DNA of 34,187 bases from contig CAZMRK010000523.1 of the NCBI GenBank assembly GCA_964568355.1, positions 1-34,187 on the forward strand, read 5' to 3'. Every line of letters begins with the position of its first letter. Within the stretch, counting starts at the first letter, position 1. The notes beneath the pieces are model-generated. The model was not told the DNA's origin. It worked only from the letters and a program-made list of their open reading frames with translations, and ran no database searches. Shown one piece after another: positions 21,582 to 30,348 of this stretch. This DNA comes from JAJPJX01 sp964568355. Lineage in GTDB: Bacteria; Acidobacteriota; Terriglobia; Bryobacterales; Bryobacteraceae. The position numbers and the translations under genes are program-made.

Positions 21582-22768
21582 GCCACTTCCGTGATGAACT
21601 GGTGCAGGCGGTCCAGGCCCCGCTCGAGTTCCCGCTGAGAGGTCGCATAGGAGATGCGAATGTGCGCGCCGGTGCCGAACGCCTCGCCGGGCACTACCGC
21701 CACGCGGGCCTTTTCGAGAGCCTGCTCGGCGAACTGAAGCGTGTTTTGAACGCTCTTCTGGAGCGCTACGCTGATGTTGGGGTAGGCGTAGAAAGCCCCG
21801 CGAGGTTCCGCGCAGCGCACGCCCGGAATGGAGCGCAGCCGCTGGATAACGAAATCCCGGCGCCGGCGATATTCCGCAAGCATGGTCTGGACCGATTCCT
21901 GCGGACCGCGCAGCGCTTCGACCGCGGCTTTCTGGGCGATGGAAGTCGGATTCGAAGTGGAGTGGCTCTGCAATTTGGTCATGGCGCCCACGATCGGCGC
22001 GGGAACCAGGCCGAAGCCGATGCGCCAGCCAGTCATGGCGTAGGTTTTCGAAAGCGATCCCGCTACCAGGACGGTATCCCTGGCGCCGGGGAGCGAGGCG
22101 ATCGAGAACGGCTTGGAATCATAGAGGAAGTGGCAGTAGCACTCGTCGGTAAGCAGGAAGATGCCCCGCTTCGAGGTCATGTGGAAGATCCTCTCGAACT
22201 CCTCCCGGGCCAGTACGGCGCCGCTGGGGTTGGAGGGGGAGTTGATGATGACGATCTTGGTTTTGGGTGTGAGGTAGGGCTCGATCATGGCCGCGGTCAG
22301 CGTAAAGCCCTGCTCTTCGTCGGTATCCACGAACACGCACTTACCGCCGGCGTAGTTCACGACATCTTTATAAGTGACCCAGTAGGGGACCGGAATCACG
22401 ACCTCATCGCCCGGATCCACCAGGGCCTGCATGAGATTAAAAATGACGTGCTTGCCGCCGACGGTGACCAGGCACTCGGCGGGCTTGTAGTCGGTTCCGA
22501 AATCCTGGGCGTGGCGCTCGCAAATGGCCTGTTTCAGCTCCGCGGTGCCGCCCGCCGGGGTGTACTTTGTGAAATTCGCGTCAAGCGCCCGAACGGCCGC
22601 CTGTTTGATGTTGTCCGGCGTGGGGAAATCGGGCTCTCCGGCGCCGAAATCCACCACGTCCACTCCCTGAGAGCGAAGTTTCTCGGCGTCGGCCGCCACT
22701 TTCATGGTGGAGGAGACGCTGATGGACGAAATCCGGTCCGCTATATCGACTTTTGCTTCGACTGGCAT
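21578..22768 (-). CDS. Class I/II pyridoxal-phosphate aminotransferase (aspartate aminotransferase-like)
   Basis: A 396-residue PLP enzyme of the fold-type I, Ib aspartate-aminotransferase branch. It shows the N-terminal DFGAGEPDFPTPDNIK (~40-55), YTPAGGTAELKQAI (~69-82), INSPSNPSGAVL (~175-186), the PLP lysine K241 in AGSLSKTYAMTGWRIGF, and FYAYPNIS with a C-terminal GAHIRISYATS block containing the carboxylate-binding Arg. The probable reaction is aspartate + 2-oxoglutarate to oxaloacetate + glutamate; prephenate or other side activities are known in this branch and cannot be excluded. ATG 22768 lies 24 bp after coaD; manA overlaps its stop by 4 nt. Confidence 0.92.
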   Translation of the reverse strand: MPVEAKVDIADRISSISVSSTMKVAADAEKLRSQGVDVVDFGAGEPDFPTPDNIKQAAVRALDANFTKYTPAGGTAELKQAICERHAQDFGTDYKPAECLVTVGGKHVIFNLMQALVDPGDEVVIPVPYWVTYKDVVNYAGGKCVFVDTDEEQGFTLTAAMIEPYLTPKTKIVIINSPSNPSGAVLAREEFERIFHMTSKRGIFLLTDECYCHFLYDSKPFSIASLPGARDTVLVAGSLSKTYAMTGWRIGFGLVPAPIVGAMTKLQSHSTSNPTSIAQKAAVEALRGPQESVQTMLAEYRRRRDFVIQRLRSIPGVRCAEPRGAFYAYPNISVALQKSVQNTLQFAEQALEKARVAVVPGEAFGTGAHIRISYATSQRELERGLDRLHQFITEVA

Positions 22769-22792
22769 GTAACTCTTCTCAATCCCTTCTGG

Positions 22793-23302
22793 TCACACCG
22801 ATTGAATTTTGGCGAGCCGCTGGCGAAGCTGGTCTTCCACCGGCGCGGGAACCAGGCCCGAGATATTCCCGCCCAGCCGGAACACTTCCTTGACCAGCCG
22901 CGAGCTGATAAATGAATGGGCTTCACTCGCCATCAAAAACACCGTTTCTATCTCCGGCCGCAGGCGCCGGTTCATGAGCGCCATTTGTAACTCGTACTCG
23001 TAATCCGAGATCGCCCGGATGCCACGCAGCACCGCTGTTGCCTGGCGCCGGGCGGCGAAATCGACCAGCAATCCCTCGAAACTGTCCACTTCCACATTCG
23101 GGTAGCGGGACACCACTTCGCGCAGCATGGCTTCGCGCTCTTCCACGGAAAACAGCGGCTGTTTACTCTCATTGCGCAGGATCGAGACGATCAGCCTGTC
23201 AAAGAGCCTGGCTCCCCGTTCGATCAGGTCGAGGTGACCGTTCGTGATCGGGTCGAAAGAGCCCGGGTAGATGGCGACAACCTTGACTGGTTTGGTGGTA
23301 AT
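22793..23302 (-). CDS. coaD: Phosphopantetheine adenylyltransferase with an apparent ATT start
   Basis: CoaD joins ATP and 4'-phosphopantetheine to dephospho-CoA in the CoA pathway. Translating beyond the first in-frame GTG/ATG adds the whole active-site N-terminus: AIYPGSFDPITNGHLDLIERG, with the T/HxGH nucleotide motif TNGH at 20-23. FISSRLVKEV near the C-terminus is the second family motif. An in-frame TAG lies 6 nt upstream of ATT 23302, and there is no ATG, GTG or TTG between that stop and the conserved core. ATT 23302 gives MTTKPVKVVAIYPG and a total of 169 residues, typical for CoaD. A TACAAT -10 ends 6 nt before it. Either ATT is the true start or one base is miscalled. Confidence 0.9.
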   Translation of the reverse strand: MTTKPVKVVAIYPGSFDPITNGHLDLIERGARLFDRLIVSILRNESKQPLFSVEEREAMLREVVSRYPNVEVDSFEGLLVDFAARRQATAVLRGIRAISDYEYELQMALMNRRLRPEIETVFLMASEAHSFISSRLVKEVFRLGGNISGLVPAPVEDQLRQRLAKIQSV

Positions 23303-23308
23303 GCTCTA

Positions 23309-23314
23309 ATTGTA
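23309..23314 (-). promoter_or_regulatory. -10 hexamer TACAAT before coaD
   Basis: On -, TACAAT (23314-23309) ends 6 nt before ATT 23302, placing the transcript start at the start codon. It would drive the coaD-aminotransferase-manA unit. No clear -35. Confidence 0.5.
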
Positions 23315-23429
23315 TCGAAAATCAGGGGTGCAGTCCGGTACCTGGCGATGCCCGGAGTACCTCGAAAGATTCCGGCTCTTTTTGTCCGGTAGCGCATCCA
23401 ATGGAGTGTGGTACTTCAGGGTCCCGCAT

Positions 23430-23459
23430 TTGCAATCGTGCGCTTCAGTCTGATACTAT
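23430..23459 (+). promoter_or_regulatory. Promoter of the RRM protein gene
   Basis: TTGCAA (23430-23435), an 18-bp spacer and TACTAT (23454-23459), with TG at 23451-23452 forming an extended -10. A ~66-nt leader precedes ATG 23533. The 230-bp gap to coaD otherwise shows only a short direct repeat GTACCT. Confidence 0.6.
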
Positions 23460-23532
23460 CTACTTGGCAGAGATCGGAATCCTTCCCCTTGAAGTGCCAC
23501 AATCCAAATCCACGGAGCAACGAAATCACTGA

Positions 23533-23922
23533 ATGAGCTTTACTGTCTTTCTTGGCAACCTTCCCACCTGGGTCACCGCTGACGATATCAAGTCGTGGCT
23601 CGCTGCGGAAGACCTTGTCGCCGACTCGGTTAAAGTCATCCGCAATCACGAAACGCAGGAATCCAAGGGATTCGCTTTCGTCGAAGCACCTACCGCCGAC
23701 GAGATGCAGGCGATTATTCGCCGCTTCGATCGCGCACCACTCGAAGACCGGCTCCTCCGAGCCAATCCCGCCCAGCCGTCCAAGGGCAAAGATGGCAAGG
23801 GCCGGACTGCCGTTGCCGGGCAGCCGCAGCAGCGGACTGGCTTGCGCAAGGTCAAACGCGCACGGGAAAAAGACCAAGCCCCCAAGAGCGCCTTTGCAGC
23901 AGAACTGGCAAAAGCATTGTAA
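23533..23922 (+). CDS. Single-RRM RNA-binding protein
   Basis: A 129-residue protein with one RNA-recognition motif at ~3-80: RNP2 is VFLGNLP (5-11) and RNP1 is KGFAFVEA (45-52), with the aromatic residues that stack on RNA in place. A basic, Gln/Lys/Arg-rich tail follows (GLRKVKRAREKDQAPK), probably disordered and RNA-contacting. Bacterial RRM proteins of this size are known in cyanobacteria and many other phyla, often induced by cold or stress; the specific RNA target is unknown. It is monocistronic, with its own promoter and a candidate terminator hairpin just after the stop. GGAG is 15 nt before ATG, farther than usual. Confidence 0.9.
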   Translation: MSFTVFLGNLPTWVTADDIKSWLAAEDLVADSVKVIRNHETQESKGFAFVEAPTADEMQAIIRRFDRAPLEDRLLRANPAQPSKGKDGKGRTAVAGQPQQRTGLRKVKRAREKDQAPKSAFAAELAKAL

Positions 23923-23930
23923 TGCAGGCC

Positions 23931-23959
23931 GGGAGCACGAAGCTCCATCTGCTCCCTTT
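23931..23959 (+). terminator. Possible intrinsic terminator after the RRM gene
   Basis: GGGAGCA (23931-23937) pairs with TGCTCCC (23950-23956) and is followed by a short TTT run. The loop is 12 nt, with an alternative GGAGC/GCTCC pairing inside. The T-tract is weak, so efficiency is uncertain. Confidence 0.5.
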
Positions 23960-24013
23960 CCCCACACCTGTGAATGCCGGTCACATACTCCCAGTCCTAA
24001 CTTTTTTCCTTTC

Positions 24014-24019
24014 TATTAT
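24014..24019 (+). promoter_or_regulatory. Possible -10 TATTAT for the Omp85-DUF4390-NtrYX unit
   Basis: TATTAT sits in a T-rich patch 35 nt before ATG 24055, preceded by a run of six T. GGAG (24047-24050) precedes the ATG by 4 nt. No good -35 was found, so this is tentative. Confidence 0.35.
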
Positions 24020-24054
24020 TTAGATCTGGCAACAGGGTTGCACTCCGGAGCCGC

Positions 24055-25305
24055 ATGAAATTTGCCTGGCTTGGCTGCCTGCTTGGTGGCGGCCTTCTCT
24101 TTGCCGGAAATCAACCTCCGGAGCTGAATGTGAACTCCCGCTATACCGTAGAAAGCGTGGAGCTTTCCGGGGATTCCGAGACCCGGATCAGCACCGGGCT
24201 CCGGCAGGAGATCCGGGACCTGGTGGGCTCCAATCTGAACCCCTCCGCCCTGGATGAGATCGCCAAGCAAATCCGCCACGAACTACACGTCCGCTCCGTG
24301 ACTCACCGAGTGTTGCGGGGCACGCAACCCCAGCATGTAAAGGTGGTATTCGACGTGCGTGGCCGCTCGGCCAAGTTCGATGTCTCGGTCCCCAACTTCT
24401 TATATCATTCCAACCAGGGCTGGAGCGGCCTGGTGGAAGGGACCGCTACCATTGCCGACAGTGCCTTCACATTCGGGCTGGTCAGCGATGGAAACGAGCT
24501 GGTGGAGCGCTATACCGGCCTGCGGGCCCGGTACGAAAACAAAAAGTTGGGCACCAGCCGGCTGCGCTTCCGGTTTCAGTTCGAAAGCTATCACGAACAG
24601 TGGAATTCGGCCACCCGGGAGGGCGTCGATCAGGTGTTTCGCGACCCTTCTCCGGATGTGGCCGGCATCTACCGTACCCGCCAGAATTTCGAGCCGGTAG
24701 CGACCATCGTTCTCGCGAAACCGCTCACGCTCAGCGTGGGCGCCGGCTTCCAGCGTTTTGAATCCCAGGTTCCGGCCGCGCGTACCGAGTCCTCCAACGC
24801 CCTGATTACTACTCTGCGCTATCATCGGGTACTGGAGGACTCGGGCGCCAACCAGCACGATTTGGATGCAGGCTACAGCCTGCGCGCGGCCACCAAAGCC
24901 CTCAACAGCGACTACGCCTACGTCCGCCAGCACTGGGAGGTCCGCTATGTTCTGACGCGCGGACCGCACATGTTTCTGGAGGACCTGACCGCAGGTTTGA
25001 TCACCGGACAAGCTCCCCTGTTTGAGCGCTTCGTCCTGGGCAACAGCTCCACTCTGCGAGGGTGGAACAAGTTTGATCTCGATCCTCTGGGAGGGAGCCG
25101 GGTTGTGCACAACACGGTTCAATATCGCTATCGCATGGTCGAGGTGTTTTACGACAGCGGGGCGATCTGGGACCGCAATCTGGCCGTGGCGCCGAAACAT
25201 TCCATCGGCGTCGGGGTACAAAAAGGTGGATTTACACTGGCGGTGGCGGTTCCTGTCAAGGAAGGACACATTGAACCGGTCTTTATGGTGGGCATGAATT
25301 ACTAG
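24055..25305 (+). CDS. Omp85/BamA-family outer-membrane barrel protein with a single POTRA-like domain
   Basis: A 416-residue exported protein. Residues 1-18 are a signal peptide ending LLFA. Residues ~30-105 form one POTRA-like unit (YTVESVELSGDSETRI, a helical stretch SALDEIAKQIRHELHVRSV, then HVKVVFDVRGR). From ~110 to the end alternate beta strands give a barrel, with the Omp85 signature FVLGNSSTLRGWNKFDLDPLGGSR (the VRGY/F-type loop-6 motif) at ~328-351 and a terminal aromatic residue (VFMVGMNY). BamA has five POTRA domains, so this is not the main BamA; a TamA-, FhaC- or patatin-barrel-like role is possible. The TAG stop is immediately followed by the ATG of the DUF4390 gene, so the four genes are one unit. 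Confidence 0.82.
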   Translation: MKFAWLGCLLGGGLLFAGNQPPELNVNSRYTVESVELSGDSETRISTGLRQEIRDLVGSNLNPSALDEIAKQIRHELHVRSVTHRVLRGTQPQHVKVVFDVRGRSAKFDVSVPNFLYHSNQGWSGLVEGTATIADSAFTFGLVSDGNELVERYTGLRARYENKKLGTSRLRFRFQFESYHEQWNSATREGVDQVFRDPSPDVAGIYRTRQNFEPVATIVLAKPLTLSVGAGFQRFESQVPAARTESSNALITTLRYHRVLEDSGANQHDLDAGYSLRAATKALNSDYAYVRQHWEVRYVLTRGPHMFLEDLTAGLITGQAPLFERFVLGNSSTLRGWNKFDLDPLGGSRVVHNTVQYRYRMVEVFYDSGAIWDRNLAVAPKHSIGVGVQKGGFTLAVAVPVKEGHIEPVFMVGMNY

Positions 25306-25932
25306 ATGGCGCTACCAGCGCGGGTCCAGACGATCAGCCGACGTGCCTGGCTGTTGGCCAGCAGCAGTGTAGCTGTGTCTCGGATCTTCGCGGCAGACTC
25401 CCTGGGGGTAAGCTGGGACGGCGACAACATTCATATCCACGCCCCGGAGCTGCATTTTCTCGCCGGCCGGCCGCTGGAACAGTTGAAGAACGGTGCTACG
25501 GTCTTTTTTCTGTGCCAGTTGAGCCTGTTCACCGACAGTTTTCAGACCATTTATCGCCGTGTTACGGAACGGTTTGTGGTCAGCTACGACGTCTGGGAGG
25601 AGAGGTTTTCCGCTACCAAGCTGGGCAACGAGCGCCATCCCATATCCAATCTCACCGCGGCGGCGGTCGAGGCCTGGTGCGTCGAGAATATGGCCATCAG
25701 TTCCTCCGGCCTGACTCCGAGCCGGCAGTTCTGGCTGCGCTTCGAGCTGCGAACTACCGATTCGCGCGAACAGACGGACCTGCTGGGCGAATCGGGCATC
25801 AATTTGACCCGGCTGGTCGAAATTTTCAGCCGTCCCCCGAGCAGCCAGCAGTCGCGATGGGTGCGCGACGCCGGACCCCTGCGCCTGGCCGGCTTGCGGC
25901 GAGTGGGCGGCCGAACGTCACGAAACGGGTGA
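25306..25932 (+). CDS. DUF4390-like exported protein preceding the NtrY-like kinase
   Basis: A 208-residue protein starting at the base after the Omp85-like stop. The N-terminus TISRRAWLLASSSVAVSRIF contains a twin-arginine SRRxWL motif and a short hydrophobic stretch ending FAAD, so Tat export is plausible. The mature part is beta-rich: VSWDGDNIHIHAPELHFLAG, an inward block LKNGATVFFLCQLSLF, RRVTERFVVSYDVWEERFSA and the TPSRQFWLRFELRTT strand. This is the pattern of DUF4390 proteins, which sit directly upstream of NtrY/NtrX in several proteobacteria. It overlaps the kinase gene by 4 nt (GTGA). A periplasmic or membrane-side partner of the sensor is inferred from context; no biochemical role is known to me. 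Confidence 0.72.
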   Translation: MALPARVQTISRRAWLLASSSVAVSRIFAADSLGVSWDGDNIHIHAPELHFLAGRPLEQLKNGATVFFLCQLSLFTDSFQTIYRRVTERFVVSYDVWEERFSATKLGNERHPISNLTAAAVEAWCVENMAISSSGLTPSRQFWLRFELRTTDSREQTDLLGESGINLTRLVEIFSRPPSSQQSRWVRDAGPLRLAGLRRVGGRTSRNG

Positions 25933-27312
25933 ACCGCCTTCGCAACAGACTAATCCTGATCTTTCTGGCTGCCACCCTGGTGCCTTTCGCAGCCACGCTG
26001 TGGATCACCACTTCCCTGCTGGAACAGAGCCTGAGCTATTCGTCCACCGTCGAGGTGGACCAACTCGCGAAATCGTTGGAGCGCACCGGCCAGGAGTTCT
26101 ATCAGCGGGTGCGGGAGGATCTGAAGAGCGCCGCCCGGGGCGGGAATCTGGCGCCGAATCGTTATCTGCCCGGCGATCGGGAACAATGGCCGGACCCGGT
26201 CAAGGAGTTCGCCGAAAGCGGCGAACCGGAGCGATTCGTGCGTTTCGGAAACGAAGGCGACCAGCTTGGCTACCTGGTGCGGCACGGCCAGGAGATCTGG
26301 CAGTATACCGAGTCGCTGGGAGGCATTGGGATGGAGCGCCTTTCCCGGCAGCTCAGCCACGCGCGAACCCTGGTCCAAAAACGCCGCGATCTCGACTTGC
26401 GGCGGGGGCTGACCCTGGTATTCATATTGGCCGCTGCTTCCGCCTGGCTGATCTCCCTGGCGCTGCTGGTCTACCTGGCCCATCGCGTGAGCCGTCCCAT
26501 CCAGCAGTTGACGGCCGGGCTGGGGCGCCTGGCGGGCGGCGACCTGGGTACCCGCGTGGAAGCCGGCCGGAATGACGAGGTCGGCCGAGCCATCCAGGCC
26601 TTCAATCACATGGCCGGCCAACTCGAGGAAAGCACCGCGCGGTTGGTCTATCTGACGCAACTGGCGAGCTGGCAGACGCTGGCCCGCAAGATGGCGCACG
26701 AGGTCAAAAATTCCCTCACCCCCATCCGCCTGACCGTCGAGGAGATGCTGGCGCGGCACGAGGACCGCGACCGGGTTTTTATGGAGCAGGCCGCCCAGAT
26801 CGTGGTGGAAGAGGTGGAAGGACTGGAGCGCCGCATCCGCGCCTTCTCCCAGTTCGCCGCGGAGCCGCCGGTGAATCCGGTGGCGCTCGATGTGAACGCG
26901 CTGCTCGAAGAGCGGGTGGCTTTTCTGCGTTCGGCGCACCCGGAGGTCGTCTACCAGTTGCGCCTCTCCGAAGAGCGGCCCTGTGCTCTGGCCGATCCGG
27001 ACCTGGTCAAGGGAATCCTCACCAATCTGCTGGAGAATGCCGCGGAGGCGGCCGGCGAAGGCGGGCGCATTCTGGGTCTCAGCTCTTTTTCCGACGGCAA
27101 GGTCATTCTGGAAGTGCATGACTCCGGGCCGGGCCTCAACGAGCAGGTCCGCGAGTCGTTGTTTCAGCCCACCATCTCGTTCAAGAAGCGCGGCATGGGG
27201 CTGGGTCTTTCCATCGCCCGCAAGAGCGCGCTCCTGTCGGGTGGAGACATTGTGCTGGTGAAAGGAGAATTGGGCGGCGCCGGATTCCGCGTGCTGCTGC
27301 CCGTCAAATCGA

Positions 27313-28659
<1,347 letters not shown>

Positions 28660-28762
28660 GTGCTCTGCGGGAGGTCCGCTCCCTGGCCGGTCGCGGTTCC
28701 GTGGCGGGAACCGAACCGCGCGCGGCAGCAAGCGGACGAACCAAGTCATCCGGTCGCAGCAC
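28660..28762 (-). repeat. Interspersed nested-palindrome element, copy 2 (103 bp, inverted)
   Basis: Reverse complement of the element at 19779-19879, with the same three nested arms (GTGCT/AGCAC, GTCCGCT/AGCGGAC, CGCGGTTC/GAACCGCG) and 2-3 extra bases. It fills the whole gap between two convergent genes: it starts one base after the NtrX-like stop and its last base is the final base of the FAD oxidoreductase stop codon. Confidence 0.85.
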
Positions 28763-30348
28763 TAAGTCCGGTCTTTGAGGATCTCGCGCGCGGCATTGAA
28801 GCCGGGGGCGCCCATCACACCCCCTCCGGGATGCGCGCCGGAGCCGCAGAGGTAAAGGCCTCGTAGCGGCGTGCGGTAGCGCGCCCATCCGGCTATCGGA
28901 CGCATCAGGAACATCTGGTCCAGGCTCATCTCGCCGTGGAAGATATTGCCGCCAGTGATGCCAAAACGCCGCTCCAGGTCGAGTGGTGTGAGCACCTGAC
29001 GGTGCAGGATGATCGATTTGATATTGGGCGCGTATTCTTCGATCAGGTCCACGACGCGGTCGGCGAACGGCTCGCGCAGCTCGTCCCAGGAGGCGTGCCG
29101 CAGAGTATAGGGAGCGTATTGGAGAAAAATTCCCATGATATGCCGGCCGGCCGGCGCGAGCGACGGGTCATACATGGTGGGCACGGTCAGCTCCAGCAGC
29201 GGGCGATCCGATGGCTGGCCGTATTTGGCATCGTCCCACGCCTGTTCGACATAGTCGATGGACGGGCAGATGTGCATGGTGGCCCGGTGCTGCGGACCGG
29301 GTGTTCCCGGCAAGGCGCGAAAATCCGGCAGGCCGGAAAGCGCCAGATTGATTTTGCAGGAGGTGCCCTCGCTGCGGAAATGGCGGATCGCCGCGACGAA
29401 TTCCGGGGGCAGGTCGCGCTCCTCCAGCAGCCGCAGGAAGGTGGCTTTCGGATCGAGGTTCGAAGCGACGATCCTGCCCGCGATCTCTTCCCCGCCCTCC
29501 AGCACCACACCGGTAGCGGCGCCATTGCGAACCAGGATCTTATCTACGGGAGCGTTGGTGCGGATCTCCGCTCCGCGGCTGCGTGCCGAGGCGGCGATCG
29601 CTTCCGAGACCGCGCCCATTCCTCCGCGCACAAAGCCCCACAGCCCGCGATGCCCGCCTACTCCGCCCATGCAATGGTGCAGCAGGATGTAGGCGGTTCC
29701 GGGAGAGCGCGGACCTCCGTTCGCGCCGATCACCCCGTCAGTGGCGAGCGTAACCTTCACCTGGGGCGATTCGAACCACTCGTCCAGAAGATCGGCTGCG
29801 CTCTGGGTGAAGATCTTGACCATCGCGACCAGGTCCCGGGCGCTCAAGCCGCGCAGCTTTCCCGCCAGCTTCAGATAATCCAGGAAGTCGCCGGCGCCGC
29901 CGGGAGGAAACTGAGGCGGGGTCGTCAGGAGCAGCCACTCCACTACGCTCGAGATCCGTTCGAGCTGATCTTCGTATTCCGGATAGACCTGGGCATCGTG
30001 GGAAGAGAATTTGGCGATCTCTTCCTGCGTCTTGCGCCGGTCCTGCCACATGAAGAAATGGCGCCCGTCCGGAAACGCGGAGAAAAACGCCGGGTCTTTC
30101 GCATCCACGCGGTAGCCGAAACGTTCCAGTTCCAGGTCCGCCACGATGCGCGGCTGCAGCAGGCTGGTCAGGTAGGCGGCAGTGGAGACGCGGAAGCCCG
30201 GCCAGACCTCTTCGGTAACCGAACAGCCGCCCACCAGCTCCCGCCGCTCGAGCACCAGGACCTTACGTCCGGCGCGGGCGAGATAGGCGGCCGTGACCAG
30301 CCCGTTGTGCCCTCCTCCAACGATGATGGCGTCGTAGCGATCCGGCAT
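28762..30348 (-). CDS. CrtI/PYROXD2-like FAD-dependent oxidoreductase
   Basis: A 528-residue flavoprotein of the phytoene-desaturase-like superfamily. The N-terminal Rossmann motif is DAIIVGGGHNGLVTAAYLARAG (~6-27) with the ERR acid after strand 2; HRGLWGFVRGGMGAVSEAI and the C-terminal FAD block GLYLCGSGAHPGGGVMGAPGFNAA (~495-518) match the PYROXD2 branch, not true carotenoid desaturases. No crt genes are nearby. The substrate is unknown. ATG 30348 abuts the glgB stop with no intervening base, so the two are probably translated from one mRNA. The stop codon borders repeat copy 2. Confidence 0.88.
   Translation of the reverse strand: MPDRYDAIIVGGGHNGLVTAAYLARAGRKVLVLERRELVGGCSVTEEVWPGFRVSTAAYLTSLLQPRIVADLELERFGYRVDAKDPAFFSAFPDGRHFFMWQDRRKTQEEIAKFSSHDAQVYPEYEDQLERISSVVEWLLLTTPPQFPPGGAGDFLDYLKLAGKLRGLSARDLVAMVKIFTQSAADLLDEWFESPQVKVTLATDGVIGANGGPRSPGTAYILLHHCMGGVGGHRGLWGFVRGGMGAVSEAIAASARSRGAEIRTNAPVDKILVRNGAATGVVLEGGEEIAGRIVASNLDPKATFLRLLEERDLPPEFVAAIRHFRSEGTSCKINLALSGLPDFRALPGTPGPQHRATMHICPSIDYVEQAWDDAKYGQPSDRPLLELTVPTMYDPSLAPAGRHIMGIFLQYAPYTLRHASWDELREPFADRVVDLIEEYAPNIKSIILHRQVLTPLDLERRFGITGGNIFHGEMSLDQMFLMRPIAGWARYRTPLRGLYLCGSGAHPGGGVMGAPGFNAAREILKDRT

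Noticed and set aside
22793..23146. coaD as a truncated 117-residue pseudogene
   Set aside because: The frame continues upstream through the full conserved N-terminus; only the start codon is non-standard.
24055..25305. The barrel protein as the main BamA
   Set aside because: Only one POTRA-like domain precedes the barrel, and no skp, lpxD or fabZ neighbours are present.
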